Shown here in pieces: positions 7,360-16,295 of a stretch of DNA of 64,000 nt. Within the stretch, counting starts at the first letter, position 1; the number at the start of each line of letters is the position of its first letter. The notes beneath the pieces were generated by a model. The model was given only the letters and a program-made list of their open reading frames with translations. It was not told where the DNA came from and searched no databases. This DNA is from Erythrobacter insulae (GTDB taxonomy: Bacteria > Pseudomonadota > Alphaproteobacteria > Sphingomonadales > Sphingomonadaceae), in NCBI RefSeq assembly GCF_007004095.1, contig NZ_VHJK01000002.1, forward strand, positions 124,001 to 188,000, in the 5' to 3' direction. The position numbers and the translations under genes are program-made.

Positions 7360-8403
7360 ATGACCGAAACGATCATTGAACCTGATCTGCCAATTATCGA
7401 TCCGCATCACCATCTGTGGGATTTGCGCCCTATGATGCCCATGTTCCCAGAGCCGCGGCACCGCTTTATCGAAACGCTGGTTGATGTGGCCTATTATGGT
7501 TTTGACCATCTGCATGCTGACGTAACCAGCGGTCATAATGTCATTGGCACTGTCTTTATGGAATGCGGTGCATTCTACAATCCTGCTTATGGAGACGCGC
7601 TGAAACCTGTCGGCGAGGTTGAATATGTAAACGGCGTCGCTGCGCAATCATCGAGCGGCCTCTATGGCCCGCTGCGCGCCTGTGCGGGTATTGTTGGCCA
7701 TGCCGATCTGACACAAGGAAGCGCCGCTGGCGGAGTGCTTGACGCATTGCTCGCGGCCTCGCCAAACCGTTTCAAAGGCATCCGTCATCAAGGCGCCTGG
7801 GATGCCGATCCTGAGGTGCTCGGCCCGCCTTTCCATGCTCCGCCCAAACTGTATCGCGATGCCAAATTCCGCGAAGGATTTGCCGAATTGGGCAAACGCG
7901 GGATGAGTTTCGATGCATGGGTTCTGGAGCCGCAATTAAGCGACGTGATCGACCTTGCCCGGGCTTTTCCTGATACGCGGATCTGCCTTGACCATTGCGG
8001 CACTCCGCTGGGAATGGCGAGCTACACCGGGAAACTGCATGAGCGTTTCGACACATGGCGGCACGGTATAAAGGAACTGTCAGCCTGCGAGAATGTGATG
8101 GTAAAGCTTGGCGGTCTTGCGATGCAAAATTGCGCCATGCCCGAAGAAGGCCCCGCTGCTGGATGCGGCTCTGAACACCTCGCCGGATTATGGCGCCCCT
8201 ACATCGAAACCTGTATCGACGCATTTGGCACGCGCCGCGCGATGTTTGAAAGCAATTATCCCGTCGATCGTTGGGGGGCCACCTACCCTGTGCTGTGGAA
8301 CACATTCAAACGGCTTACCATCAATGCAAGCGCTGAAGAAAAAGCCGCGCTTTTTGCTGGGAACGCAGCACGCTTCTACCGCGTTGAGGAGGTTCTTGCC
8401 TGA
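7360..8403 (+). CDS. Amidohydrolase, TIM-barrel metal-dependent hydrolase (COG3618 type)
   Basis: A 347-residue hydrolase of the Amidohydro_2 family. Metal ligands are visible near the start ('IDPHHHLWDL', residues about 12-21), with later conserved 'KGIRHQGAWD', 'CLDHCGTPLG' and 'MFESNYPVDRWG'. Relatives open lactones or decarboxylate aromatic or sugar-derived acids; the substrate cannot be told from sequence. The start at 7360 is chosen for its GGGAGAG ribosome site and because the family begins just before the HxH motif; the frame extends upstream without signals. The flavin enzyme 49 bases downstream is probably co-transcribed, suggesting a small catabolic unit. Confidence 0.9.
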   Translation: MTETIIEPDLPIIDPHHHLWDLRPMMPMFPEPRHRFIETLVDVAYYGFDHLHADVTSGHNVIGTVFMECGAFYNPAYGDALKPVGEVEYVNGVAAQSSSGLYGPLRACAGIVGHADLTQGSAAGGVLDALLAASPNRFKGIRHQGAWDADPEVLGPPFHAPPKLYRDAKFREGFAELGKRGMSFDAWVLEPQLSDVIDLARAFPDTRICLDHCGTPLGMASYTGKLHERFDTWRHGIKELSACENVMVKLGGLAMQNCAMPEEGPAAGCGSEHLAGLWRPYIETCIDAFGTRRAMFESNYPVDRWGATYPVLWNTFKRLTINASAEEKAALFAGNAARFYRVEEVLA

Positions 8404-8452
8404 TTGCAATTTGCAACCTAACGCGCAAGCAAGTTAAATTCAGGAGAGACCA

Positions 8453-9439
8453 ATGCCGCTTCCCGCCCCGTTTGATCGTCTTAGACTGCCGCTGATCGGC
8501 TCGCCGTTGTTTATCGTATCCGGCCCCGAGCTTGTGATTGCGCAGTGCAAAGCCGGGATCATTGGCAGCTTCCCTGCGCTGAATGCGCGTCCGCAAACTT
8601 TGCTGGATGAATGGCTGCATCAGATCACAGAAGAATTGGCGAAACATAATCGCGAGAATCCTGATCGGCCCGCAGCGCCATTTGCCGTGAATCAGATCGT
8701 CCACAGGTCCAATGACCGCGTTATGGCAGACATGGCCACATGCGAAAAATGGCAGGTCCCTCTGATCATCACATCGCTTGGCGCGCGCACTGAAATCTTC
8801 GATGCGGTCCGCAACTGGGGCGGGATCTCGATGCATGATGTGATCAACAACAGGTTCGCAAACAAAGCGATCGAAAAAGGCGCCGACGGCCTTATTCCTG
8901 TTGCTGCGGGCGCAGGCGGACATGCGGGCACGCAGTCACCCTTCGCCCTAATGCAGGAAATTCGCGAATGGTTCGATGGCCTCGTCGCGCTTTCTGGATC
9001 GATCGCAAATGGCGCGTCAGTCCTCGCTGCGCAGGCAATGGGTGCAGACTTTGGCTATGCCGGAAGCGCATTCATCGCAACCGAAGAAGCAAATGCCGAT
9101 CAGGCGTATAAAGACGGGATCGTAGAAGGTTCTGCCGAGGGCATCGTTTATTCGAACCTGTTCACCGGCGTCCACGGAAACTATCTGCGGTCCTCGATCG
9201 AAAATGCGGGGTTGGATCCTGAAAATCTGCCAGAAAGTGACCCTTCAAAAATGAACTTTGGTTCTGGCGGCAACACCAAAGCGAAAGCCTGGAAAGATAT
9301 CTGGGGCTCTGGACAAGGTGTCGGCGCGATCAAATCTGTTGGCTCTGTCGAAGATCTGGTAGCGCGCATGGAAAGCGAATATCATGCTGCAAAATCGCGG
9401 CTTCTCGCCAATTCCAATTACACAGCTTGGCGCGATTAA
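8453..9439 (+). CDS. Nitronate monooxygenase family FMN enzyme
   Basis: A 328-residue FMN-dependent TIM-barrel protein of the nitronate monooxygenase/2-nitropropane dioxygenase group. Family marks: N-terminal 'LPLIGSPLFIVSGPELV', the FMN-site stretch 'VAAGAGGHAGTQSPFALM' (about 156-173) with the conserved Gly-Gly-His, and 'GSIANGASVLAAQAMGADFGYAGSAF' (about 182-207). Members oxidise toxic alkyl nitronates or act as NAD(P)H:quinone reductases or enoyl reductases, so the substrate is open. AGGAGAG precedes the ATG. It follows the amidohydrolase on the same strand, probably one operon. Confidence 0.92.
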   Translation: MPLPAPFDRLRLPLIGSPLFIVSGPELVIAQCKAGIIGSFPALNARPQTLLDEWLHQITEELAKHNRENPDRPAAPFAVNQIVHRSNDRVMADMATCEKWQVPLIITSLGARTEIFDAVRNWGGISMHDVINNRFANKAIEKGADGLIPVAAGAGGHAGTQSPFALMQEIREWFDGLVALSGSIANGASVLAAQAMGADFGYAGSAFIATEEANADQAYKDGIVEGSAEGIVYSNLFTGVHGNYLRSSIENAGLDPENLPESDPSKMNFGSGGNTKAKAWKDIWGSGQGVGAIKSVGSVEDLVARMESEYHAAKSRLLANSNYTAWRD

Positions 9440-9445
9440 CGCCGA

Positions 9446-9981
9446 CTAATCTGCTTGCGTCGCATCCCATAGGCTTTCCGCCATCGCATCGAGTTCGCTA
9501 AAATCGAACCCGGTGCCGAGGGGATCTTTGCGATTGAGCAAGAACCGTCGCCGTTCCTGAAGCAGCCGCGTGCGCAAAGCGCGTTGGAGTAATTTTAAAC
9601 GCATCACGGCCTGCATTTGGGGCGCTCGGCATCACGCCCTGCGGCAATGCTCCAACGCGCCTCAATCGCGCCAACACGTTGAAGGACCAATTCATTGTAG
9701 CGACGATGCGGGCCCCGGTGCAGTGGCATTCCAGTACGGATCGTCGCCGCCTCCGTCGAGGGAAGCAGCAATCCATTCACCCGGAAATCATCAAACCCGA
9801 CTGCAACACGGCCGATCGAAGCGAACATGTTGCCCAAACATCCATGAGACAGCAATTGTCGCGGCAAAAGATGATGCCTTTGCATGCCCGGATCGTAGCT
9901 TGCTGATCTCCGGCAATTCACGGAGCGAAAGGGAATATGTGCGCGCTCATTGCTTTTCAAACGCAGGCTCAATCCTCCCAT
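9446..9981 (-). pseudogene. AHH-domain (HNH/EndoVII-like) nuclease, interrupted by a frameshift
   Basis: Two overlapping minus-strand frames together resemble one AHH-type protein. The first (9981-9604) carries 'MQRHHLLPRQLLSH', 'GFDDFRVNGLLLPSTEAA' and 'GMPLHRGPHRRYNELV', the conserved His and Asn positions of the family. It then runs into a stop (...ERPKCRP). The second (9616-9446, 56 codons) continues with 'MRLKLLQRALRTRLLQ...LNRKDPLGTGFDFSELDAMAESLW', the tail expected of such proteins. One extra base in the CCCCAAA run near 9621-9627 would join them. The site is not a canonical -1 slippery heptamer, so a real frameshift mutation or a sequencing error is more likely than programmed shifting. 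The nuclease motifs are intact upstream of the break, so the shorter product could still be active. The start may be the TTG at 9960 rather than 9981. Confidence 0.65.
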
Positions 9982-10005
9982 CGTCTAAGGCCCCGGCTGC
10001 ATCGG

Positions 10006-10785
10006 TTATTCTCGCGCAACGCGGACAAATTTTCCATTGCGTGAAGGCCCCATGATCAACCGGCTTCCGTCTGGCGCTGTCAAACGTTCACTCTTGTCGA
10101 GCCCGCCGATTAGCACGAGTTGATTTACCAGCCTGACGCCAAGGCGCGTCGCCTCGACCTTGTTATTCGAGAGCGGCGGTTCAATCCGCAGCTCCTGCCC
10201 GATCCAAAATTCCAGACCCACCGTCTGCAACGCGCCGTCAACGGTCGAGCGAAACGAAGTTAAGCCAAGTGCGGGAAAAGCCCCGCCATCAAGCCATGCT
10301 GATCCGACCGATTCAAAATAACGACGTCCGATAACGCTTTTGGCAGGCGCCCATGCAACCGCCACAAGTTCGCTAAAATGATGGATGAAATCGCAAGCCA
10401 ATCCGATCATCGCTCTCATAACCGGAATTGAATTGGCACCGCCCGCCAGATGCTTTCCGGGCAAAAGATGCAAGCCTTCCAGCCGGAGTGAGTTTGGCGA
10501 CTGGTCAAAATCATAGCGGTATTCAATTGCCGGCAAGATCGGCATTGGACCGGGCGCGAGGCCAAGCAGATCAAATGTCAGCGCATCGCGCAGCAGTTCG
10601 ACCCAGACTGATTGATCCTTGTCCGCAGGTGTCGCCCGATCCTGACCGATCTTTTCTCCCTCCGCCGCGATCAATTGCAACGAACGATCGGCAAATGGGT
10701 CAAAAGTCAGCGAGGTCGTGCGCTGCGCTTCGGCGAATTCGCGGATAGACGCTGGATTGGGCCGTTTGCCGGATGCAAACAGCAA
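10006..10785 (-). CDS. Hypothetical protein
   Basis: An open frame of 259 residues with coding-like composition but no family I recognise and no signal peptide or membrane segment. The frame stays open upstream of the TTG at 10785 for about 15 more codons (ending ...PAGLY-LLFASGKRPNP) to a TAG near 10832; the only ribosome-like site, GAGGGGG, precedes an ATT codon there, so the true N-terminus is uncertain and may use a rare start. It is the upstream neighbour of the AHH nuclease on the same strand with a 24-base gap, so the two may be co-transcribed. No function is proposed. Confidence 0.6.
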   Translation of the reverse strand: MLFASGKRPNPASIREFAEAQRTTSLTFDPFADRSLQLIAAEGEKIGQDRATPADKDQSVWVELLRDALTFDLLGLAPGPMPILPAIEYRYDFDQSPNSLRLEGLHLLPGKHLAGGANSIPVMRAMIGLACDFIHHFSELVAVAWAPAKSVIGRRYFESVGSAWLDGGAFPALGLTSFRSTVDGALQTVGLEFWIGQELRIEPPLSNNKVEATRLGVRLVNQLVLIGGLDKSERLTAPDGSRLIMGPSRNGKFVRVARE

Positions 10786-10951
10786 ATACAGGCCTGCGGG
10801 CGAATCGTCGGGACTTTGCGTAATTTTCTAAGCCCCCTCTTAGTCTTGCAAGCGCGTGTGGGCATTTCTCAAATGCCGGCATTTCTGACGTGAATTTCCG
10901 TCAGCGTCGAGTCCCCAATACGTTGATTCCCCAACCGAATGGTAAGCGATG

Positions 10952-11434
10952 TCAAAATAGCCCAAGCCGAACCCCCTCACCGAAACCGTCGCCCAATTCG
11001 GAGCACTCTTTCAAGATATGGGATTCAACCACTTTCGTTGCCCAAATTTCTTCGGGGCTTTGAGCTTCAAAGTTGACAATCTTGCGCTCTATCACCCGTT
11101 TCAACCGCCACCCTGTCACAATTCGATCAAGCTGTCGCTCAGCCCCCTCTCCATCGGAACCGGCAGCAATTATCGTAGCATAGGGTCTGCCTTCAATCTG
11201 ACCCAGCAAATCGTAATAGATGCGGTCGAACATCTCTTTCATCTCCCCGCTCAGCGAACCGAGATTCTCGGGGCACACAAAAACATAGCCTGAGGCTGCC
11301 AACATTTGCTGCGCAGTTACATCTTGCGCACGCACAAGCCTGGCATTGTCTGAATGCGCCGCCGCTTTGGCCATGGCTTCACTTGCGCCGGTACGGCTGT
11401 GCCAGATAATCAGGAAGTGAGACGCGTTTTCCAT
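10952..11434 (-). CDS. Flavodoxin-fold NAD(P)H oxidoreductase-like protein
   Basis: A 160-residue flavodoxin-like protein. The N-terminal phosphate-binding loop is 'IIWHSRTGASEAMAKAA' (compare T/S-x-T-G-x-T in flavodoxins), followed by 'GYVFVCPENLGSLSGEMKEMFDRIYYDL' as in the NADPH-dependent FMN reductase/flavodoxin-2 group. It probably binds FMN and moves electrons in the cytoplasm; the partner is unknown. I choose the ATG at 11434 because the first beta strand follows it at the usual distance; an upstream start at 11476 adds 14 residues unlike the family. It is divergent from recJ with about 80 bases between. Confidence 0.82.
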   Translation of the reverse strand: MENASHFLIIWHSRTGASEAMAKAAAHSDNARLVRAQDVTAQQMLAASGYVFVCPENLGSLSGEMKEMFDRIYYDLLGQIEGRPYATIIAAGSDGEGAERQLDRIVTGWRLKRVIERKIVNFEAQSPEEIWATKVVESHILKECSELGDGFGEGVRLGLF

Positions 11435-11515
11435 CCCGCAACCGAAGTCCAATTGACTGTCGATTGTCAATGCCACGCTCTGTTATGCGGATCAGCGATA
11501 GAGTAGTGAACACAT

Positions 11516-13297
11516 ATGGTATCTCATTCGCTTTCACACGTTCTCGGGGTTTCCCAATCCCTGTCTGGCCGCGCATGGCTCTGGCGAGGGGGTAATATGG
11601 ATCTGGGAGAGGCTCAAAGCCTAGAACACGACATTCTTTCCCAATTGCTGAGAACGCGGGGTGTGGGTGAGGATGATCTGGCCCGTCATACAGCTCCGAC
11701 GATGCGAGACTTTCTCCCAGACCCATCTGAATTTCGGGATATGGATAAGGCCGCTGAACGGATCGCCAAAGCCGTAATAGAGGGCGAGCAAGTTACGATC
11801 TATGGCGACTACGACGTTGATGGCGCAACCAGCGCGGCGTTGCTTGTCGAGCTGCTGCGCGACCTTGGGTTGGAAGCAGACTATTACATCCCTGACCGGC
11901 TGCTTGAAGGGTACGGACCAAGCGGAGAAGCGTTGGTCAAACTATCGGAGAATGGTTCAAATCTGATTGTTACCGTCGATTGCGGAGCAATGGCCTATGA
12001 AGCTCTTGGCATGGCGCGCGATGCCGGGGTGGATGTGATTGTAGTGGACCATCACAAATGCTCGGCAGAGCTTCCGCCAACCGTTGCTCTGGTCAATCCG
12101 AACAGACTTGATGAAAATGACCTCGCAGCCAGCCATGGGCATTTGGCAGCCGTTGGTGTCGCGTTCCTGCTTGCGATTGCATTGGTGCGGCATTTGCGAA
12201 CCAAGGGACATTTCAAGGATCGCAAAGAACCCAACCTGATGGCGCTGCTGGATCTTGTCGCCCTTGGCACCGTCGCTGACGTGGCGGCTTTGCATGGGCT
12301 GAACCGTGCCTTTGTATCGCAGGGTCTAAAGATACTCACCAGAAGAGACCGTATTGGCATGGCAGCTTTGATGGATGCAAGCCGCCTGAAACGCGCGCCG
12401 CAGGCCAGCGATCTTGGCTTTGCCCTTGGCCCGCGCATCAATGCCGGAGGCCGAATTGGCGAATCAACACTAGGCGTGCGGCTGCTCACCACCAAAGACC
12501 CCGAAGAAGCGCGTGAAATTGCGGAGCACCTCTCTGCCCTGAACGAAGACCGACGCGCTATTGAAGCCGAAGTGCAGGAGGCAGCAGAAGCGCAGCTGGC
12601 CAGCCAGCATAATATGGCAGTGCACGTAATATCAGGTGAAGGCTGGCATCCCGGCGTGATCGGGATCGTCGCGGGGCGCATTAAAGAGAAAACTGGCAAA
12701 CCTTCGATCGTCATCGCTAATGATGCCGATGGGACGGGGAAAGGCTCTGGTCGCTCGATCAGCGGTGTCGATCTGGGCGCTGCGATTATAGCGGCGCGTG
12801 AACAGGGCCTGTTGGTCGCAGGCGGCGGTCATGCGATGGCTGCCGGAATGACCATTGCGACCGAAAACCTCTCTGCCTTCACCGAATTTCTAGACAATCG
12901 GCTCGCACGAGATGTTGACCGTGCGCGGGCAGAACAGTCGATGAAACTTGACCTGTCGCTTGCGCCCGGCGGTTTGACACCGGACCTGGTGAACACGCTC
13001 GATGCGGCGGGGCCTTACGGTGTAGGATGGCCCGCCCCGCGCGTTGCGGTTGGACCGGTGCGCATCATCAAGGCCGATATTGTCGGGAAAGACCATTTGC
13101 GGATTATCGCCGCAGGAGAGGACGGTCGATCGTTCAAAGGTATCGCCTTCCGTGCAGCGGAGACCGAAATGGCGCAAACTCTTCTCCACCGCAGCAAAGG
13201 TCGCCGCTTTAATTTGGCGGGACGCGTAAAGATCGATGATTGGGGGCCCCGCCCCGCTGCTGAACTTCATCTCGAAGATGCCGCCTTCGCTGATTGA
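11516..13297 (+). CDS. recJ: Single-stranded-DNA-specific exonuclease RecJ
   Basis: RecJ degrades single-stranded DNA 5' to 3' in RecF-pathway recombination, mismatch repair and base excision repair. The 593 residues have the usual order: DHH domain with 'YGDYDVDGATSAALL' (about 95-109), 'VTVDCGAM' and 'VVDHHKC' (DHH about 178-180), then the DHHA1 domain with 'GRSISGVDLGAAI...GGGHAMAAGM', and a C-terminal OB-like domain. All metal-binding Asp and His motifs appear intact. The start gives the typical 'LSGRAWLWRGG' N-terminus. A tRNA-Glu gene follows 92 bases downstream. Confidence 0.96.
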   Translation: MVSHSLSHVLGVSQSLSGRAWLWRGGNMDLGEAQSLEHDILSQLLRTRGVGEDDLARHTAPTMRDFLPDPSEFRDMDKAAERIAKAVIEGEQVTIYGDYDVDGATSAALLVELLRDLGLEADYYIPDRLLEGYGPSGEALVKLSENGSNLIVTVDCGAMAYEALGMARDAGVDVIVVDHHKCSAELPPTVALVNPNRLDENDLAASHGHLAAVGVAFLLAIALVRHLRTKGHFKDRKEPNLMALLDLVALGTVADVAALHGLNRAFVSQGLKILTRRDRIGMAALMDASRLKRAPQASDLGFALGPRINAGGRIGESTLGVRLLTTKDPEEAREIAEHLSALNEDRRAIEAEVQEAAEAQLASQHNMAVHVISGEGWHPGVIGIVAGRIKEKTGKPSIVIANDADGTGKGSGRSISGVDLGAAIIAAREQGLLVAGGGHAMAAGMTIATENLSAFTEFLDNRLARDVDRARAEQSMKLDLSLAPGGLTPDLVNTLDAAGPYGVGWPAPRVAVGPVRIIKADIVGKDHLRIIAAGEDGRSFKGIAFRAAETEMAQTLLHRSKGRRFNLAGRVKIDDWGPRPAAELHLEDAAFAD

Positions 13298-13389
13298 AGA
13301 GCGGCACACATAATTTTTCGCGAAACAAACCAATACGGGCTTGACCGTTTCTTCACACCCCCCTAGATGCGCGCTCTCGCAACGAGCGT

Positions 13390-13464
13390 GGCCCCTTCGT
13401 CTAGCGGTTAGGACGCGGCCCTTTCACGGCTGAAACACGGGTTCGATTCCCGTAGGGGTCACCA
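13390..13464 (+). tRNA. tRNA-Glu (anticodon TTC)
   Basis: Acceptor GGCCCCT pairs with AGGGGTC; the anticodon stem CGGCC/GGCTG holds the loop CTTTCAC (anticodon TTC); the T arm has GTTCGATTC. The 3' CCA is encoded (13462-13464). Confidence 0.97.
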
Positions 13465-13568
13465 CCTCCCTCTTGGACCGATCTATGATCGACCTACAGA
13501 GGAACCCTTCGAAAAATTGATCCCAAAATCCTTTTAACCTTTAGCGGTTGAGGATAAAGCGCCGTGCC

Positions 13569-14801
13569 ATGGGTAACATCGAAACGATTCCTGTTGCAGG
13601 CATGATGCTCGCCGTTGCGACTGTTGTTGCCATGATCATTCTGGGCCTAGACCCAGTCTTATCGCTCTCTGTGCTGGTGGTGTGGTGCGGATCGCTGTTC
13701 CTTGCGTCGGGCCGGCCACCTGAAAAGACAAAGATTGTCGAAAAACAATCCTTCAGCCCGGACTATATCAGCAAGATTATTGAAAATTCAGCGACCCCTG
13801 TGATGGTAACCAACAAGAACACCATCACAATCGCCAATGCTTCTGCACGGCGCATGCTTGGCCAGTATATGATCGGGCAAGACGCACGCATGGCGATCCG
13901 CCATCCCGAAGCGATCTCGCTGCTTAGCAATAATCGCAATGGCCGCGCGATTGTGCGGGGCTTGGTCCGGCGTCAGGACATATGGGAAATCAATCGTCAG
14001 ACAATCGATGATACCATCGCAGTCATCGAATTGATCAATCAAACCGCCGAAGCCGATATAAGCCGAGCGCACACCGATTTCGTCGCCAATGCAAGCCACG
14101 AATTGCGCACGCCTCTCGCCGTGATTCTTGGCTATGTGGAGACACTGCGCGAAGGCAAAGACACCATCGACACGCCCACGGCGCAGAAATTTCTTGGCAC
14201 TATAGAGCGCGAGGGCAAACGACTTCAGAGCCTGATCAGCGATCTCATGAGCTTATCCCGGGTCGAAGCGGAAAAACATGATCTGCCTAGCGATATCATT
14301 GATCTGGCATCATTGGTTGACCGGGCAGCATCGGATGCAGCAGGGCCGCATCGGATCGAACGTCTTGAACTCGCATTAAATTGTTCGCCAAAAGTACGCG
14401 GTGATCGCCAGCAATTGGAGCAACTGGTTCGCAATCTGGTCGACAACTCGCTCAAATACGGCACGCAAGGCACTCCTGTAAAAGTCAGTCTAGATATGAC
14501 TCGCGAGAATTTTGCGCGGATTTCAGTGATCGATATCGGCGAAGGGATCGCGCCTGAACAAATCCCGCTACTTACGCGCCGCTTTTACCGGACCGATCCC
14601 GGTCGCAGTCGTGCATCTGGGGGCACCGGACTGGGCCTTGCGATTGTTAAACATATTGTGGAACGTCACCGCGGTCGTCTCGACATCGAAAGCGAACTTG
14701 GCAAAGGGACACAAATTGTCGTTCGGATGCCTGTCGCATTAGAGCCGATTGAAATTTCGGAAGCGGAGCGAACGGATGCAGCAGAGGGTTCATTCGAGTG
14801 A
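13569..14801 (+). CDS. phoR: Phosphate regulon sensor histidine kinase PhoR
   Basis: Membrane-bound sensor kinase that phosphorylates PhoB when phosphate is low. About 410 residues: two hydrophobic N-terminal segments, a PAS-like region ('FSPDYISKIIENSATPVMVTNKNTITIANASARRML'), the H-box 'NASHELRTPLAVILGYVETLREG' with the phospho-accepting His near 177, then N box 'NLVDNSLKYG' and G boxes 'DIGEGI' and 'GTGLGLAIVKHIV'. The ATG at 13569 is used; an in-frame TTG at 13548 would add seven residues. It is first in the pho-pst cluster, but the PHO box lies behind it, so phoR itself appears to be outside phosphate-starvation control from that site. Confidence 0.94.
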   Translation: MGNIETIPVAGMMLAVATVVAMIILGLDPVLSLSVLVVWCGSLFLASGRPPEKTKIVEKQSFSPDYISKIIENSATPVMVTNKNTITIANASARRMLGQYMIGQDARMAIRHPEAISLLSNNRNGRAIVRGLVRRQDIWEINRQTIDDTIAVIELINQTAEADISRAHTDFVANASHELRTPLAVILGYVETLREGKDTIDTPTAQKFLGTIEREGKRLQSLISDLMSLSRVEAEKHDLPSDIIDLASLVDRAASDAAGPHRIERLELALNCSPKVRGDRQQLEQLVRNLVDNSLKYGTQGTPVKVSLDMTRENFARISVIDIGEGIAPEQIPLLTRRFYRTDPGRSRASGGTGLGLAIVKHIVERHRGRLDIESELGKGTQIVVRMPVALEPIEISEAERTDAAEGSFE

Positions 14802-14819
14802 TTGTCATCGCATTGTCTT
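14802..14819 (+). promoter_or_regulatory. PHO box (PhoB binding site) for pstCAB-phoU-phoB
   Basis: TTGTCATCGCATTGTCTT, two seven-base half-sites with a four-base spacer, matches the PhoB consensus CTGTCAT-N4-CTGTCAT with the 11-bp direct-repeat period. It begins one base after the phoR stop codon and 108 bases before pstC. Confidence 0.8.
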
Positions 14820-14909
14820 ATTTCCTCAACATGGCGGACTCGCAGAGACTTTTCTGAACTCGCTCCATCGGATTCGGGCAGCACTCTCAGGGGAAACAGG
14901 TTTTAAGTA

Positions 14910-16295
14910 ATGTCGCCGATCACACTCATTCTGATTGCCATCGGGCTGGGTCTCGCAGGTTGGCTGGCAGGCCGCGCAAAGGCGTGGAGCTTTCAAAAAG
15001 CGGCACCGGAAACGCGCCCTGTCGCACGGCCGGTATATCATGCGTGGTATGTTGCCCTTTGGATCGTGGTGCCAGTTTTGGCGTTTATCGCGATCTGGTC
15101 GTTTGTTGCGCCGCAACTCGTTTCGCAAAGCGTCCTGAGTTCACCGGCAGCAGAAGCCTTGCCGGAATTCGGATTTGAGCGTGATTCATGGCTGTCCGAG
15201 GCCCGCGCTGTTGCGAGCGGAGATGCCGTTGGCGTGTTTAACGATGCCGCCGAGCCGCTGGTTGAACCGTTTAGACAGGCAATTGACCGATACAGCCTGA
15301 TCGGTGTCGTTTTGACGATCATGATCGGATTTGCCGGAGGCGCCTTTGCGTTCTTGCGCATTCGCCCGGACTTTCGCGCTCGTACTAAGGTTGAACGGAC
15401 GGTTATGACCGTCTTGTTACTCGCATCGCTAGTGGCAATTTTGACCACGTTCGGAATCTTTGCGAGCCTTGTGTTCGAAACCGTCCGGTTCTTTGGCATG
15501 GTTTCGCCGATCGACTTTTTCACCGGGACATTCTGGGGTCCCGACCCGATGAGCAGCGCGGATAATACCGATGGCTCCCGCTATGGCGCGATCCCGCTGT
15601 TCTGGGGCACCCTGTTTATCGGCGCGATTATCGCGATGATTGTGGCCATTCCGCTTGGTCTATTGAGCGCAATTTATCTGACCCAATACGCAGATCCTCG
15701 CTTACGCGCTTGGGTGAAACCCGCGCTGGAAATTCTCGCAGGCGTGCCCACCGTTGTGTACGGATATTTCGCAGCTCTTACTGTCGCGCCGGCGATCCGG
15801 GATGCAGCGGTGGCGATAGGCATATCAGGCGCTTCGACGGAAAGCGCGCTTGCCGCAGGCGTGGTCATGGGTGTGATGATCATCCCGTTCGTATCGTCCA
15901 TGGCCGATGACTCAATCGCGGCTGTGCCATCGGCGATGCGCGATGGCAGCTATGCGATGGGTGCAACCAAATCAGAAACAATCAAGAGAGTGCTGTTCCC
16001 GGCCGCCCTACCCGGCATTGTTGCGGGAATTATGCTCGCAATCAGCCGGGCCATCGGTGAAACAATGATCGTGGTGATGGCCGCATCCACCGCCGCCAAT
16101 CTAAGCGCCAATCCGCTCGACCGGATGACAACGGTCACGGTGCAAATCGTAAAGCTGCTTACCGGTGAACAAAGCACCGATCACCCGACTTATCTCAGCG
16201 CCTTTGCGCTTGGTTTCACCTTGTTCCTGGTCACCCTTGTGCTGAACATCATCGCTCTGCGCGTCGTAAAACGGTTCCGTGAAGCTTATGACTGA
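14910..16295 (+). CDS. pstC: Phosphate ABC transporter permease PstC
   Basis: Inner-membrane permease of the high-affinity phosphate importer. The 461-residue protein is longer than E. coli PstC (about 320) because of an N-terminal extension with extra membrane segments and a periplasmic part (about residues 60-135), usual in alphaproteobacteria. The core permease has 'GIPLFWGTLFIGAIIAMIVAIPLGLLSAIYL' and the EAA loop 'AMGATKSETIKRVLFPAALPGI'. It overlaps pstA by eight bases. No pstS lies upstream; phoR and a PHO box occupy that place. Confidence 0.95.
   Translation: MSPITLILIAIGLGLAGWLAGRAKAWSFQKAAPETRPVARPVYHAWYVALWIVVPVLAFIAIWSFVAPQLVSQSVLSSPAAEALPEFGFERDSWLSEARAVASGDAVGVFNDAAEPLVEPFRQAIDRYSLIGVVLTIMIGFAGGAFAFLRIRPDFRARTKVERTVMTVLLLASLVAILTTFGIFASLVFETVRFFGMVSPIDFFTGTFWGPDPMSSADNTDGSRYGAIPLFWGTLFIGAIIAMIVAIPLGLLSAIYLTQYADPRLRAWVKPALEILAGVPTVVYGYFAALTVAPAIRDAAVAIGISGASTESALAAGVVMGVMIIPFVSSMADDSIAAVPSAMRDGSYAMGATKSETIKRVLFPAALPGIVAGIMLAISRAIGETMIVVMAASTAANLSANPLDRMTTVTVQIVKLLTGEQSTDHPTYLSAFALGFTLFLVTLVLNIIALRVVKRFREAYD

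Noticed and set aside
9621..9627. Programmed -1 frameshift in the AHH gene
   Set aside because: C-CCC-AAA in the upstream frame does not give good re-pairing at the second codon after a -1 slip, and no downstream stimulating structure is evident.
12052..12714. Long Ser/Arg/Ala-rich minus-strand frame inside recJ
   Set aside because: Low-complexity composition typical of antisense frames; recJ motifs cover the whole region.
13483..13500. CGATC-TAT-GATCG hairpin after tRNA-Glu as terminator
   Set aside because: A five-base stem without a T-run is not enough to call a terminator.
15038..15523. Minus-strand frame inside pstC
   Set aside because: Shadow frame; pstC membrane and EAA motifs lie on the plus strand.
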